Shown: positions 1 through 12,690, counted from the stretch's first letter. The stretch is 64,000 bases of DNA from Begonia masoniana (GCA_022432975.1 CM039509.1:10196621-10260620); one strand, 5' to 3'. The notes: a model not told the origin generated them from the sequence alone. Program-made: numbers and translations.

Positions 1-70
1 TTTCACATTAAAAATGTCTTACGTAAAGTGAAGTCATGTCAAGTCCTGTGACGATGTACGGGTCGTTACA
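1..70 (+). repeat. 3' end of a Ty3/gypsy LTR (element A)
   Basis: The segment ends in GGTCGTTACA, and a primer-binding site follows 5 bp later, as expected for the 3' edge of a 5' LTR. Only the last 70 bp lie in the window. The end does not match the LTRs of B-F beyond the generic TTACA terminus, so A belongs to a separate family. Confidence 0.7.
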
Positions 71-75
71 AAAAA

Positions 76-88
76 TGGTATCAGAGCC
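76..88 (+). other. Primer-binding site of element A
   Basis: TGGTATCAGAGCC is complementary to the 3' end of plant initiator Met-tRNA, the usual primer for minus-strand cDNA synthesis in plant LTR retrotransposons. It fixes the LTR/leader border of A. Confidence 0.85.
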
Positions 89-159
89 ACTCGATTTTTA
101 CCAACGTTTCTATAGACTATCGACTGCTTAATCTGCCACATGAGACCGTTCCTTCAACT

Positions 160-220
160 GTAAGTGTTTAAGTAAAGTCATCATGTTAGCTTATTAAATT
201 AAGTTTGTCACTATGTATAG
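160..220 (+). other. Candidate leader intron of element A
   Basis: A 61-nt AT-rich stretch begins CT|GTAAGTG and ends TATAG|G, 11 nt before the gag ATG at 232. The same arrangement occurs between PBS and gag in B, D and E. Splicing is inferred from sequence punctuation and relative conservation only. Confidence 0.4.
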
Positions 221-231
221 GACTTACAAAT

Positions 232-1453
232 ATGGTTAGAGGATGACAAGGAGTAGCCGACGAAATGAACGATTCTATTCGGCAGGTGACTAAACTAATA
301 GGTACTCAGTCTCGTATGATAGAACACCTGGTGGCTAGAGAGGACAACGGGAACAACAGCCATGCAAATACTTCGCATGACACGAGCGGAGAAAGATTTT
401 GACGGCTTCGACTGCCAACATTCGACAGACAGTCCATAGATCCAACGCATGCTGAGAATTGGATCTGAGGGATTGTAAGAATGTTCAAGTATGTCGAGGT
501 GGAAGAAAGTAAGAAAGTTAATTGTGCAGTGTTTCATCTCACCCGGGATGCAGAATACTGGTGGGATAGTGTAAGGACAACAACGGCTGACGTAGACATG
601 ACTTGGGAATAGTTCAAAAAGACCTTCTACGAGAAGTATTTTGACCATAATGTGAGGAAGAGCAAAATGATAGAGTTTGCCTAGTTGCGGCAGTATGCAA
701 GTTGGCTGAGTATATCCAGAAATTTGAATCTCTTTCACGTTATGCTAGTCATTTGGTGGAAACCGAGGAAAACAAGGTCCATCAGTTTGTCCAAGGTTTA
801 AAGATGGACATCTTCAGAGAGGGGTTGCCGATATGTCGTATTCAAGAGTGGTGGCCAAGGCACTACAAATCAAAGCAATAAAAATGAAGTTCCAGAAGCA
901 TGGAGAACCACCTAGAACATTTTCCAGAGAAGTTTACTCGTAGGGACAACAAAACAGGGGGTGGCAGCCACAGCAACAGAATATGGGCACGAAAAGGCCC
1001 AATGAGAAACCTACTGACCAAGGAAAAGGAAAGAGACCCCAAGGAGCTCCTCAACTTCCTATATGTCCTGGGTGTAACAAGAGTCATCCTGGCGAGTGCA
1101 GACTTCTTACAGGCCGTTGCTTCAGGTGTAAGAAAGAGGACCATCAGGTTAAGGATTGCCCAATGCCAGACAGGAGACCGAACCGGGTGACTCCGAGAGT
1201 TTTTGCAATGATCGAGGATGATGATGACGTACAACATGTCGTTATTACAGGTACAATTCTGATTTCTAATGTACCTGCTACATTGTTAGACACGAGAGAA
1301 ACACACTCATTTGTAGCAAGGAATTTTGTAGTTAGAGGGAATCTATGGTTTGTACCAATAGACCAATATTATAGTGTTATGTTACCGTCTAGAGAATCTA
1401 TGCATTCCGATCAAGCAGTCAATGAGATGTTTGTTAACTTAAAATATGTTTAA
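232..1453 (+). pseudogene. Ty3/gypsy gag-protease remnant (element A)
   Basis: The reading frame starts MVRG at 232 and carries many stops and frameshifts. Recognisable pieces are a gag core (AEYWWDSVRTTT, FYEKYFDHNVRKSKM), a CCHC zinc knuckle in the stretch CPGCNKSH...CFRCKKEDHQVKDC (about 1065-1160), and the protease start ITGTILISNV. The protease active site reads LLDTRETHSF where the family has LLDTGATHSF, so the catalytic DTG is DTR. The frame ends at 1453 in the flap region and no RT follows. It most resembles the gag of element C. Certain as a gypsy remnant; the lineage is not resolved. Confidence 0.85.
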
Positions 1454-1601
1454 GTATAACTATGTTTTTTATGATTGTGATTAATATGAATGATATACAT
1501 ATAAAATGAGTGTTAGAAATGAATGTTATTAATAGTTATAGTATCTGTTTGGGAATGCCCTTTAAAAAGGATATTATGTTTTTCTAATGATTTTGGTTAA
1601 G
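1454..1601. other. AT-rich stretch, unassigned
   Basis: Between the end of the A protease remnant and the inferred start of the S LTR lies AT-rich DNA with no coding similarity I recognise. It may be decayed element A, or part of the S LTR if that LTR starts earlier than I place it. Confidence 0.3.
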
Positions 1602-2743
1602 TGTTGGTAGTCGAGTCTGGTGTATGCAAAATGTTAAAGGAACATCGACCGATGTCAAAGCAGACTTAAGTCATCCACCAGATATATCAATCGAACAGCA
1701 AAGTCGACCAATTGCAGAATCAATTACTTTGTCATCCAGACTTAGAAGTCAACAGAAAGTTTTATCATCAAGACTTAGAATTCATTCAAAATCAACGTCG
1801 TCCAGATTCTAAAGTCGTCCAGATTCTAAAGTTATCCAAAATCAACATCGTCCAGATTTAGAGTCTATCGAAATTGTTGTCGTCCAAAACAAATAAAGAT
1901 GCCGAATGAACAACAAAGTCATTCGAACAAAGATTTCGTCTGCTAGAAGAACATCTTCCGAAAGTGACTTCGAGTGAATAAATATTCTGCAGAAAGCAAT
2001 TTCGATATAACATCTTCCAAATCACGAAGTCATCCAATATGAAGATGCTTCTCAAGATCAATGTCATATGAACAAAGACTTCATCCACTAATATAACATC
2101 TTCCGAATCAAGAAGTCTTCTGCCGCGAGTGATAGCGACTCTAGAACTCAACAACTAGTTTTCTGCGTACGGACTCTTCACAACGGTCATATTTTCAGTA
2201 CAGAAAACAAAGAGTTGTCTGAATGAGAAGCAGATTACAGTCACCAGTATAAAAGGAAGAATAGGAGCTCGAGATAAAATTTTTTGCTGATTTGATAAAT
2301 TTTCTCTCAACTCTCGCGAGCTCACACGCCTGTAATTTTCTTCTATTCTCGACACCTCTCTAGATCAAAACTTTAGATTTTACTTTTTGAGAGTGTAGTT
2401 CTGTGCTGCATTGTTCATCTTGTAATCGAAGTGTAAAGGCAGCGATTGACGTCCGTGAAGATCAATCGAAGTGTAAAAGGCAGTTGATTGGCGCCCGTGA
2501 AGTCCAATCAAGATTTCTCGTGGAAGAGAAGTAGTGAATCTTCAAGATGGTGGAATCCTTGCAAAATGGACGTAGGCAAGGTTGGCCGAACCACGTAAAA
2601 ATTACGGTGTTATTTTTTCTCTATCTCTCTGTTTATTTTGAATAAGAAAACAAATATTTTAAGTAATTTATATTGTACTAAGCAAACTCGATTAGGAGAG
2701 ATAAGTCTAATTCACCCCCCTCTTAAACAATAACGGTCCTACA
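1602..2743 (+). repeat. 5' LTR of Ty1/copia (Sirevirus-like) element S
   Basis: The right border is firm: ...GGTCCTACA is followed after 2 bp by a PBS. The left border is inferred from the TGTTGG at 1602, giving about 1.14 kb. The left half is built from short imperfect repeats (TCGTCCAGATTCTAAAG twice near 1797-1830, several GAAGTCATCC-like words). Around 2405-2520 two copies of an AAGTGTAAAGGCAG-like word occur. The partner 3' LTR is not in the window, so no TSD can be checked. Confidence 0.6.
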
Positions 2744-2745
2744 AT

Positions 2746-2761
2746 TGGTTTCAGAGCGAGG
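2746..2761 (+). other. Primer-binding site of element S
   Basis: TGGTTTCAGAGCGAGG matches the initiator Met-tRNA PBS except for one base (TTT for TAT). It lies 2 bp after the LTR end. Confidence 0.7.
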
Positions 2762-2811
2762 TTTAATATTGTCGAAGTTGTGATTTAGAAAATATAGTGA
2801 TATATTTAGAA

Positions 2812-4363
2812 ATGACATTCAACACAAATATTGCACATGTAGAAGGACAATCTATCTCTAGACCTCCATTTTTTGATAGGAATGATTATGTATATTGGAA
2901 GTCTATGATTAGAATTTTTATTCAGGCTATGGATTATGACATATGGAACATTATAGAAAATGGTCCATTTAAAGCTATGAAAACTGAAAATGAAGTTAGT
3001 ATCTCAAAATTAGCTTGTGAACTAACTTACTCAGACAAGAGAAACTTAAGCTTAAATGCTAAAGCCTTAAACACTCTATTTTGTGCACTGAATATAGATG
3101 AATTCAATATGGTACAAGGCTGTGAGAGTGCACAAGAAATATGGCATTTAATTGAAATTACACACGAGGGAACAAATCAAGTGAAAGAAAGTAAAATGAG
3201 TATGTTAGTACATGAGTAAACTATTTTCCATGGTAAATGATGAATAAATTAGTTCTATGTTTACTCGTTTTACTAACATCACTAATGGTTTAAAAGTGCT
3301 TGGTAGAGTGTATCCAAATGAAGAACTTGTCAGGAAAATTCTAAGATGTCTACTAAGGAGATGGCAACCGAAAGTGACGGCCATCTAAGAAGCAAGAGAT
3401 CTAAAAGTCCTCAAACTTGAAGAGCTCATTGGCTCTCTCATGACGCATGAGATAACAATGAGAGCCAATGAAAAGGAGGATCTCAAAGAAAAGGAGATGT
3501 CCAAAAGAAAAGACAGTTCCCTCAAAGCCTCGACTAGCAAACAAGAAGAATCTGAGGAAGAAGATGATGATGAGGATATAGCTCTCATCACAAGGAGGTT
3601 CAGCAAATTTCTCCAGAGAAAAAAGATGTAAGGAAAGAGATTTCCAAAGATTGGGAAATCTCAAAAGGAGAAAGAAATTACCTGCTACGAATGTGGGAAG
3701 CTTGGACACATCAAGGCCAAGTGTCCACAAGCCAAGAAGAATCCCAAGAGATTAAAAAAGAGGGCTATGAAGGAAACATGGGATGATAGTGAGAGCGACA
3801 CCTCGTCCGAAGATGAGAAAATTGTAAATCTGTGCTTCATGGCCAAGGAGGATGAGGTTAGTCATTCCTCTAGTGACAGTGAAAATGATGAGGGTGACTT
3901 AATTGATACTTTCAATGACTTAGTTAAACAATACAGCATATTAAAGACTAAATACAATATATTAAGAAAGGAAAATACAAGTTTAACTGAAAAACATACT
4001 AAGGAAACTAACTTGTATGAAAAAGAAATTAGTGAACTTAAAAGTAGAAATGAGAATTTGAATGGCATTGTTCTTAAATTTATTAATGGAAGCAAGAATT
4101 TGAATATGCTCTTAGGAAGCCAAAAAGTTACATTTGATAAAGCTGGAATCGGGTATGAAAGATCTAACAAAAAGAAAGTGTATGAAAACTTCTTTGTTAA
4201 ACCATCAACATGTCATACATGTAACTTAATAGGACATAAATCTTTTGTATGTCCCCTAAAATTTAGCAAATCTAGAGTAGCCCCTAAATTGCAATGGGTT
4301 CCTAAGGGAACCAAACCTAACGTTAGGATCCAAAAGGTTTGGGTACCAAAGAAGACAACTTGA
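2812..4363 (+). pseudogene. Ty1/copia gag (element S)
   Basis: The copia capsid begins at ATG 2812 (MTFNTNIAHVEGQ), with the usual FDRNDYVYWKSMI and QEIWHLIEITHEGT patches. It shifts frame near 3215 and has stops near 3390 and 3630. A zinc knuckle CYECGKLGHIKAKC lies at 3683-3724. Next come an acidic Ser-rich tract, a long coiled-coil-like stretch (about 3915-4080) and a second knuckle CHTCNLIGHKSFVC at 4211-4252. The frame ends at 4363 with a basic tail. A long gag with coiled coil and two knuckles fits Sireviruses. It would form the virus-like particle core; this copy is broken. Confidence 0.88.
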
Positions 4364-4393
4364 TCTGTTGTTTTGTAGGTTGACGATTCTCCT

Positions 4394-6396
4394 ATGAAGA
4401 ACAAGTGGTACCTAGATAGCGGGTGCTCAAGACACATGACAGGAGACCCCTCAAAGTTTGTCGTTGTCAACAAGAAGAAAGGGAATGTCACCTTTGGTGG
4501 AAATCAAAAGGGCAAAATGGTTGGCATCGGCAGTATAGGTAACCCTTCTACCCCCATCATTGAAAATGTTTTATTAGTAGAAGGGTTAAAGTACAATTTA
4601 TTAAGTATTAGCCAATTATGTGACAAAAGGTATAAAGTAGCATTCAATCAAAATCATGCACTATTAAAGATAGCACAAGTGGTAAAGTTTTATTTATTGG
4701 CTATAGGAAAGAAAATGTTTATATAATTGACTTAGACCACATTGATTGTGTTGATGAAAAGTGTTTTGCCGTAAATTTACTTGTTGACAGTTGGACTTAG
4801 CATAGAAGACTAGGACACGTAGGTATGGATACCTTAACTAAGATTACTAAGAATAATTTAGTTAGAGGGATTCCAAAAATATCCTTTGAGAAGGATAAAT
4901 TTTGTGAAGTTTGCCAAATGGGCAAGCAAATCAAAAGTTCCTTTGCATTAAAGAATGTCATTTCTACATCCAAGCCTCCACAACTACTTCACATGGACCT
5001 TTTCGGTCCTTCAAACATTGCTAGTCTAGGAGGCAAATATAATGCCTTTGTCATTGTAGATGATTTCTCTAGATTCACTTGGGTATTCTTTCTAAAGCCA
5101 AAGGATGAAATTTTTGACACCTTCTCTAGCTATAAGAAGAGAGTTCAAAATGAAAAGGAGCTCACCATTGTTGCTATTCGTAGTGATCAGGGTAGAGAAT
5201 TTGAGAATGAAAAATTTGAACTCTTGTGTCTCAAACATGGAATTGAGCACAATTTCTCATCCCCTAGAACCCCTCAACAGAATGGTGTTGTTGAGAGGAA
5301 GAATAGGTCTCTTCAAGAGCTTGCTCGGACCATGCTCAATAAAAACTCCCTTTCAAAATATTTCTAGGCAGAAGCAGTTTCCACAGCTTGCTATGTACTA
5401 AATCGTGTCTCCATAAGACCGATTCTAGAGAAAACCCCCTATGAACTATGAAACGACAAGTCTCCTAGTGTTAAGTATTTTAGAGCCTTTGGTTGTAAAT
5501 GTTTCATTCTTAACACCAAAGATAATTTCAGAAAATTCAATTCCAAGACGGATCTTGGAATATTTCTTGGATATGCATTAACAAGTAAAGCATATAGGGT
5601 GTTCAACAAAAGAACACTAGTTGTAGAGGAATCCATGCATGTCAATTTTGATGAGACTCCTCAACCCACAGTAAATGTGGAAGAAGATGTCAATTTGGAA
5701 AAGTAAATGGATTCTCTCTCCTTAGACAAACCTGCTAAAACCATTCAAGGAGAAATTGTCCCAGTCAATGATGAAAATGTTGCTCTCCCTAGAGCTTGGA
5801 AATATGTAAAATATCATCATTTAGATGAAGTTCTAGGTGATCCTTCCTTAGGAGTCAAAACTAGAGCCTCCCTTAGAAATCTTTGTACTAATGTTGCTTT
5901 CATATCTCAAATAGAACCTAAGAAATTTGAAGAAGCCGAATTGGATAAAAATTGGATAGTTGCTATGCAAGATGAATTAAACCAATTCGAAGGGAACAAC
6001 GTTTGGGAACTTGTTCCAAAACCCGATCATCATCCCATTATTGAAACTAAATGGGTATTTAAGAAGAATAAGATGGATGAAAATAGGATTGTGGTCATGA
6101 ACAAAGCTAGGTTAGTTGCCAAAGGGTACAATCAAGAAAAATAAATTGACTTTGAGGAAACCTTTGCTCCAGTAGCTCGTTTAGAGTCAATTAGGATGCT
6201 CTTAGCATTTGCTTGCCACAAAGATTTCACACTTTTTCAAATGGATGTAAAAAGTGCTTTTCTTCATGGATATATTCGAGAAGAAGTCTATGTGGAACAA
6301 CCTTAAGGTTTTGAAGCTTTTGATAGACCTGATCATGTATACAAGCTTAGGAAAGCGTTATATGGACTTAAGGAAACTCCTAGAGCTTAGTATGAT
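4394..6396 (+). pseudogene. Ty1/copia pol, first part: protease, integrase, start of RT (element S)
   Basis: Aspartic protease comes first (WYLDSGCSRHMTG near 4405, active-site DSG). A GAG-pre-integrase patch (RRLGHVG near 4805) and the integrase zinc region follow. The integrase core keeps all three acidic residues: D in FVIVDDFSRF, D in IRSDQGREFE, E in NGVVERKNRS (about 5050-5300). RT starts with NIWELV/TKWVFKKN-type motifs and continues to YGLKETPRA at 6385. Stops lie near 4798, 5366, 5448, 5704, 6142, 6304 and 6388. At 6396 the gene is cut by element B and it resumes at 21863 without loss. Neighbouring gag and env-like pieces complete one element. Confidence 0.9.
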
Positions 6397-6925
6397 TGTA
6401 ACGCCCCGAGTTTTCTGAACCCGGTTTGTTACTCATAAGCCGTACATAACTAAGAAACCTTGGACTAAATTTAAAACTCTCTCGAAAGTCTAAATTTAAC
6501 ATTTTTTTTTTGAAAAAGAAACTTCAAAACATTTAAATGCTTGCAGCGGAAATCATTTGAACCACAATGAAGTTATACAAAACTACGAAATGCTGTTGAA
6601 TTGTTAAGAAACAATCGGCAATTAGAAAATTAAGTTTAAACAACGAAATACTAGAGAAGTCGCAGAAGTCAAACACATCTACCGATTGATAAAGTCAACG
6701 GAAGAAGTCGCAGAAGTCAAACACATCTACCGATTGATAAAGTCAACGGAAGAAGCAGAAACAGAAGATAGAAGGTTTCTACCGATGACGTCAGCCAAAA
6801 GACATCAACCGATCGCAAACGACAAAATACACTCCACATCCTCCGATGACTATACGAAAAAAATCTTCCTACATCTACCGATGACGTCAGCACGCATCTG
6901 CCAATGAGTTTACTGAGACATCATC

Positions 6926-8822
6926 TGTAATATCCAGCTTGTACGGAGTTTTAGATTTAATATATTATATTAATATTTTATTATATAATGGCATTTTTGT
7001 AAATATGTCAATTCAGGTCCGTTTTACGAAAGGAAGGCTTTATTACGATCCTAATGATTAATAGGAATTTTAAGGAAATTATGAGAATTTTCGGAGTTTA
7101 GACGCTATATCCCGAGTAAATACATTTCTCGAAACGTAAAGGACGTGTTAGTAAAAATAGTAAACGGGGTCCGATTTGCGAGCGGACAGTTTTAACGAAT
7201 CCCAAATAATAAATTGGACTTATTGGCGAAATATGAAAATTTTGAATAAACGAATAGTTAGCCGATTAACGAAACGAAGAACGAAACTGATATAAAAATA
7301 GTGTAAGGGCAAAACGGTCATTAAGCAATCAAATCTATTAATAAGGCAAATGCCTTATACGATTTTCACTTTTCTAAAAATCCTCCAGAGAGCACTTCCT
7401 TCTCCCCTTCGCGATTCTTCTCTGCCCGCAGCGAGTTCTCCATTTCCGACTTCTGTTTCTCCTCCGTTCGACTTCCGTTCTTCGTGTTTCCTCCCCCTCT
7501 CGCAACCCTAGGTATGAATCTACGTTCTTGGAGCGTTTCTTTCGAGTTTTATGAAGTATGAACAATTAGGGTTTCGATACTTTTTTGTTAAAAACGCGAA
7601 ATATGGTTCGTAATTACTGGGTTAGCCGTGATTAAGTATATATTGCACGTATTTGACGTTATTGGACGAAGTTAAATCAAATTGTGAAAAAGTTAAAATT
7701 GGGGATTTTCGGGTTTTTAGGAAAAAACTCGTAAATTGAGAATTTAGGTGCCGAGCGTAAATTGCTCAAATTAATAGCTCAATGAATTGGATTAGAACTT
7801 TGGGAAGTTCCTTAGTTAAGATTTTGTTGATTGGACGTTTAATAGCTCAAATTGGTTTTAACGGCAAATGTCGTGTTTTTGCATCAGGCGAACGACTCTT
7901 GTGGACCGAGCTTGAGGTGCAGCGCGCCCAAGGTAAGTTCTCGTGACTTACTCTGGCTGATTGGCCTACACCGTACTTCGATGTCGCGTCGAGGATCTTA
8001 AAGGATTGTTCGTTTAAAGTTGTTTTGGTTGGGTAGTTAGGTGTAGACGTTTAGTAGGTTATTTCTTTTACTGTCCTGATGTTACATATGATTGTTTGTT
8101 TATAGTTATATTGAACTGTTCATGCATCACGTATTTTTAACATGGCATGAAAACGAATTTCTGTACCGCACGATGTTTTCTGAAAACCGATGTGGCCCAG
8201 AAATTGGGGGCTCAGATCTATTGCGCGGACAGATTTAGGGTCTGGCCAATACCACATCTCATGTACTGTAATTAATGAACGTAATCTGTTATCTGGTCAC
8301 GCGAGGTGGGGCTCAGGCACGGCTGCACGTGTTGTAAGCGTGTACCCCCCTCCTCTAACCGCACGGGGTAGTCCGACTGTTGGATGGGCCCCCTTCGGTT
8401 AGGGGGATGAGATCTCGGTGATATATTATCAGCGACGCTCTGTTATGCATGATTTCTGAACTCCATATGCACTGCACGCATCTGCATTTACGTAGAATTT
8501 AGTGAGCCTTTAGCTCATAGTGTGTCTGTATGGTGTAGGTGACGTTCTAGGTGACATCGAGCCAGGTGAGGACGACGTTCCTCCCCCTGACGTATGAGGC
8601 AGTTGACGGAGAATGGCCCGTGGGAGTGTGCTGAGCAGTCGGTGCGTTTTGACCCGTGGGGATGTCTGCGTAAGTATTTTGGGGGATTTAACAAAGGTAT
8701 AGATGAACATATTAGGATGTTGGATCTGGCTAGATGTTAAGTTTATGTTTAATGTTTTAAACGTTTTTGGAAATCTGTTTGTAGTCTGTGTTTTTATAGT
8801 TTTTACAGGAACTGCTTGGAAT
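6926..8822 (+). repeat. Truncated LTR of the D/E family inside B's 3' LTR
   Basis: It begins TGTAATATCCAGCTTGTACGG exactly where the partner LTR of B continues ACATCATCCTGTG, and follows the D/E LTR through AACTGCTTGGAATT at 8822. There it stops about 0.6 kb before the expected LTR end and passes directly into the 48-bp array. About 180 bp of B's own LTR between insertion point and array are also missing. It contains the shared splice-like sites: donor at 7512, acceptor at 7887, donor at 7933. Confidence 0.85.
7888..7932 (+). other. Candidate 45-nt LTR micro-exon (D/E-family fragment)
   Basis: It is bounded by TTTTTGCATCAG| upstream and CCAAG|GTAAGTTCTC downstream, with a 376-nt intron-like stretch (7512-7887) before it. 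The core word CTTGTGGACCGAGCTTGAG is shared with the other copies. Confidence 0.4.
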
Positions 8823-11800
8823 TCCGATAGGATTAACCTACATCATCCGATGACTTTTCTTAAGGCATCTTCCGATAGGATTAACCTACATCATCCGATG
8901 ACTTTTCTTAAGGCATCTTCCGATAGGATTAACCTACATCATCCGATGACTTTTCTTAAGGCATCTTCCGATAGGATTAACCTACATCATCCGATGACTT
9001 TTCTTAAGGCATCTTCCGATAGGATTAACCTACATCATCCGATGACTTTTCTTAAGGCATCTTCCGATAGGATTAACCTACATCATCCGATGACTTTTCT
9101 TAAGGCATCTTCCGATAGGATTAACCTACATCATCCGATGACTTTTCTTAAGGCATCTTCCGATAGGATTAACCTACATCATTCGAAGACTTTTCTTAAG
9201 GCATCTTCCGATAGGATTAACCTACATCATCCGATGACTTTTCTTAAGGCATCTTCCGATAGGATTAACCTACATCATCCGATGACTTTTCTTAAGGCAT
9301 CTTCCGATAGGATTAACCTACATCATCCGATGACTTTTCTTAAGGCATCTTCCGATAGGATTAACCTACATCATCCGATGACTTTTCTTAAGGCATCTTC
9401 CGATAGGATTAACCTACATCATCCGATGACTTTTCTTAAGGCATCTTCCGATAGGATTAACCTACATCATCCGATGACTTTTCTTAAGGCATCTTCCGAT
9501 AGGATTAACCTACATCATCCGATGACTTTTCTTAAGGCATCTTCCGATAGGATTAACCTACATCATCCGATGACTTTTCTTAAGGCATCTTCCGATAGGA
9601 TTAACCTACATCATCCGATGACTTTTCTTAAGGCATCTTCCGATAGGATTAACCTACATCATCCGATGACTTTTCTTAAGGCATCTTCCGATAGGATTAA
9701 CCTACATCATCCGATGACTTTTCTTAAGGCATCTTCCGATAGGATTAACCTACATCATCCGATGACTTTTCTTAAGGCATCTTCCGATAGGATTAACCTA
9801 CATCATCCGATGACTTTTCTTAAGGCATCTTCCGATAGGATTAACCTACATCATCCGATGACTTTTCTTAAGGCATCTTCCGATAGGATTAACCTACATC
9901 ATCCGATGACTTTTCTTAAGGCATCTTCCGATAGGATTAACCTACATCATCCGATGACTTTTCTTAAGGCATCTTCCGATAGGATTAACCTACATCATCC
10001 GATGACTTTTCTTAAGGCATCTTCCGATAGGATTAACCTACATCATCCGATGACTTTTCTTAAGGCATCTTCCGATAGGATTAACCTACATCATCCGATG
10101 ACTTTTCTTAAGGCATCTTCCGATAGGATTAACCTACATCATCCGATGACTTTTCTTAAGGCATCTTCCGATAGGATTAACCTACATCATCCGATGACTT
10201 TTCTTAAGGCATCTTCCGATAGGATTAACCTACATCATCCGATGACTTTTCTTAAGGCATCTTCCGATAGGATTAACCTACATCATCCGATGACTTTTCT
10301 TAAGGCATCTTCCGATAGGATTAACCTACATCATCCGATGACTTTTCTTAAGGCATCTTCCGATAGGATTAACCTACATCATCCGATGACTTTTCTTAAG
10401 GCATCTTCCGATAGGATTAACCTACATCATCCGATGACTTTTCTTAAGGCATCTTCCGATAGGATTAACCTACATCATCCGATGACTTTTCTTAAGGCAT
10501 CTTCCGATAGGATTAACCTACATCATCCGATGACTTTTCTTAAGGCATCTTCCGATAGGATTAACCTACATCATCCGATGACTTTTCTTAAGGCATCTTC
10601 CGATAGGATTAACCTACATCATCCGATGACTTTTCTTAAGGCATCTTCCGATAGGATTAACCTACATCATCCGATGACTTTTCTTAAGGCATCTTCCGAT
10701 AGGATTAACCTACATCATCCGATGACTTTTCTTAAGGCATCTTCCGATAGGATTAACCTACATCATCCGATGACTTTTCTTAAGGCATCTTCCGATAGGA
10801 TTAACCTACATCATCCGATGACTTTTCTTAAGGCATCTTCCGATAGGATTAACCTACATCATCCGATGACTTTTCTTAAGGCATCTTCCGATAGGATTAA
10901 CCTACATCATCCGATGACTTTTCTTAAGGCATCTTCCGATAGGATTAACCTACATCATCCGATGACTTTTCTTAAGGCATCTTCCGATAGGATTAACCTA
11001 CATCATCCGATGACTTTTCTTAAGGCATCTTCCGATAGGATTAACCTACATCATCCGATGACTTTTCTTAAGGCATCTTCCGATAGGATTAACCTACATC
11101 ATCCGATGACTTTTCTTAAGGCATCTTCCGATAGGATTAACCTACATCATCCGATGACTTTTCTTAAGGCATCTTCCGATAGGATTAACCTACATCATCC
11201 GATGACTTTTCTTAAGGCATCTTCCGATAGGATTAACCTACATCATCCGATGACTTTTCTTAAGGCATCTTCCGATAGGATTAACCTACATCATCCGATG
11301 ACTTTTCTTAAGGCATCTTCCGATAGGATTAACCTACATCATCCGATGACTTTTCTTAAGGCATCTTCCGATAGGATTAACCTACATCATCCGATGACTT
11401 TTCTTAAGGCATCTTCCGATAGGATTAACCTACATCATCCGATGACTTTTCTTAAGGCATCTTCCGATAGGATTAACCTACATCATCCGATGACTTTTCT
11501 TAAGGCATCTTCCGATAGGATTAACCTACATCATCCGATGACTTTTCTTAAGGCATCTTCCGATAGGATTAACCTACATCATCCGATGACTTTTCTTAAG
11601 GCATCTTCCGATAGGATTAACCTACATCATCCGATGACTTTTCTTAAGGCATCTTCCGATAGGATTAACCTACATCATCCGATGACTTTTCTTAAGGCAT
11701 CTTCCGATAGGATTAACCTACATCATCCGATGACTTTTCTTAAGGCATCTTCCGATAGGATTAACCTACATCATCCGATGACTTTTCTTAAGGCATCTTC

Positions 11801-12004
11801 CGATAGGATTAACCTACATCATCCGATGCTATTCTTATGGCATCTTCCGATAGGATTAACCTACATCATCCGATGACTTTTCTTAAGGCATCTTCCGATA
11901 GGATTAACCTACATCATTCGAAGACTTTTCTTAAGGCATCTTCCGATAGAATTAACCTACATCATCCGATGACTTTTCTTAAGGCATCTTCCGATAGGAT
12001 TAAG
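8822..12004. repeat. 48-bp tandem array, 66 units plus a partial (B 3' LTR)
   Basis: The unit runs from TTCCGATAGGATTAACC through CATCATCCGATGAC to TTTTCTTAAGGCATC. Unit starts fall every 48 bp from 8822 to 11798. One unit has a 1-bp loss and a changed core (about 11828-11840), so later starts are 11845, 11893, 11941 and 11989 (partial). Units are almost identical. A distinctive ATTCGAAGAC variant occurs only near both ends (about 9181 and 11917). Because 48 is divisible by 3 and the unit lacks stops in one frame, a spurious frame of over 1,000 codons results. I do not regard it as a gene. Confidence 0.97.
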
Positions 12005-12499
12005 AGCGACATTCCACTACTTCTCGCTATACATACACAACACCAACTCAGAAAGGAATTTACTTATTTCATCAAGACCATTCAGAAACAACTCACATTG
12101 TAATGTTCAAACCTAGTAAAACCAATACTTAAAACTCTCAGATCTCTAGTATCAGTAAAACTCAAAACATTGTCAAAATATTAAAATCTCTACTGTCATG
12201 AAAACTCATCATACTCAAATTAAGGCATTATCAACTAAACCCGCACCATAGGCAGACACATTTAACCCGCCTCATCAGTTTACCAGGCCGAGACATGAAT
12301 GTACTCCTCCAACCACTTCTAATCATCTGAGCATTCAGGAAAATCACCTGCAGTATCCTCAACACCTACATCACAAAACTCATCTATTAGCCTAATGCTA
12401 AGTAAGTAAAGCAATAATGAAAAAGAATGAAATGCTGAAACATGGATTCCTAAACATACAATTTCTACTTTCTCCTCTCAGTTGTTCATGCGTCGTTTC

Positions 12500-12690
12500 T
12501 GTTCAGATCCCCTGTGAAATTGAGAGTTGGATCAACTCTCCCAAAGTATAATATCCACTGTCCCTTAACAGTAAAGCTGATTCACTGTTCAGATCCCCCT
12601 GTGAAATTGGGAGTTGGATCAACTCTCCCAAAGTATAAATATCCACTGTCTCATTAAGGGTTGGATTAGTTCCCTTAACAAGTAAAGCTG
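12500..12690. repeat. Tandem duplication in B 3' LTR, second unit full, first shortened
   Basis: Two copies of a TGTTCAGATCCCC...GCTGATTC segment start at 12500 and 12586. The first lacks about 23 bp present in the second and in both copies of the partner LTR, so it was shortened after insertion or during LTR evolution. Confidence 0.75.

Noticed and set aside
295..738. 147-codon minus-strand frame over the start of A
   Set aside because: It is antisense to recognisable gag patches on the plus strand; shadow of a decayed gag.
8703..11876. An open frame of 1,057 codons with a hydrophobic start and 16-residue repeats
   Set aside because: The repeats are the 48-bp array read in a frame lacking stops. 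The same unit gives a second long frame at 18696-20216. The first codons are LTR sequence. Unit variation is at nucleotide level without codon-position bias, and a 1-bp loss at about 11836 shifts the frame. Not a protein gene.
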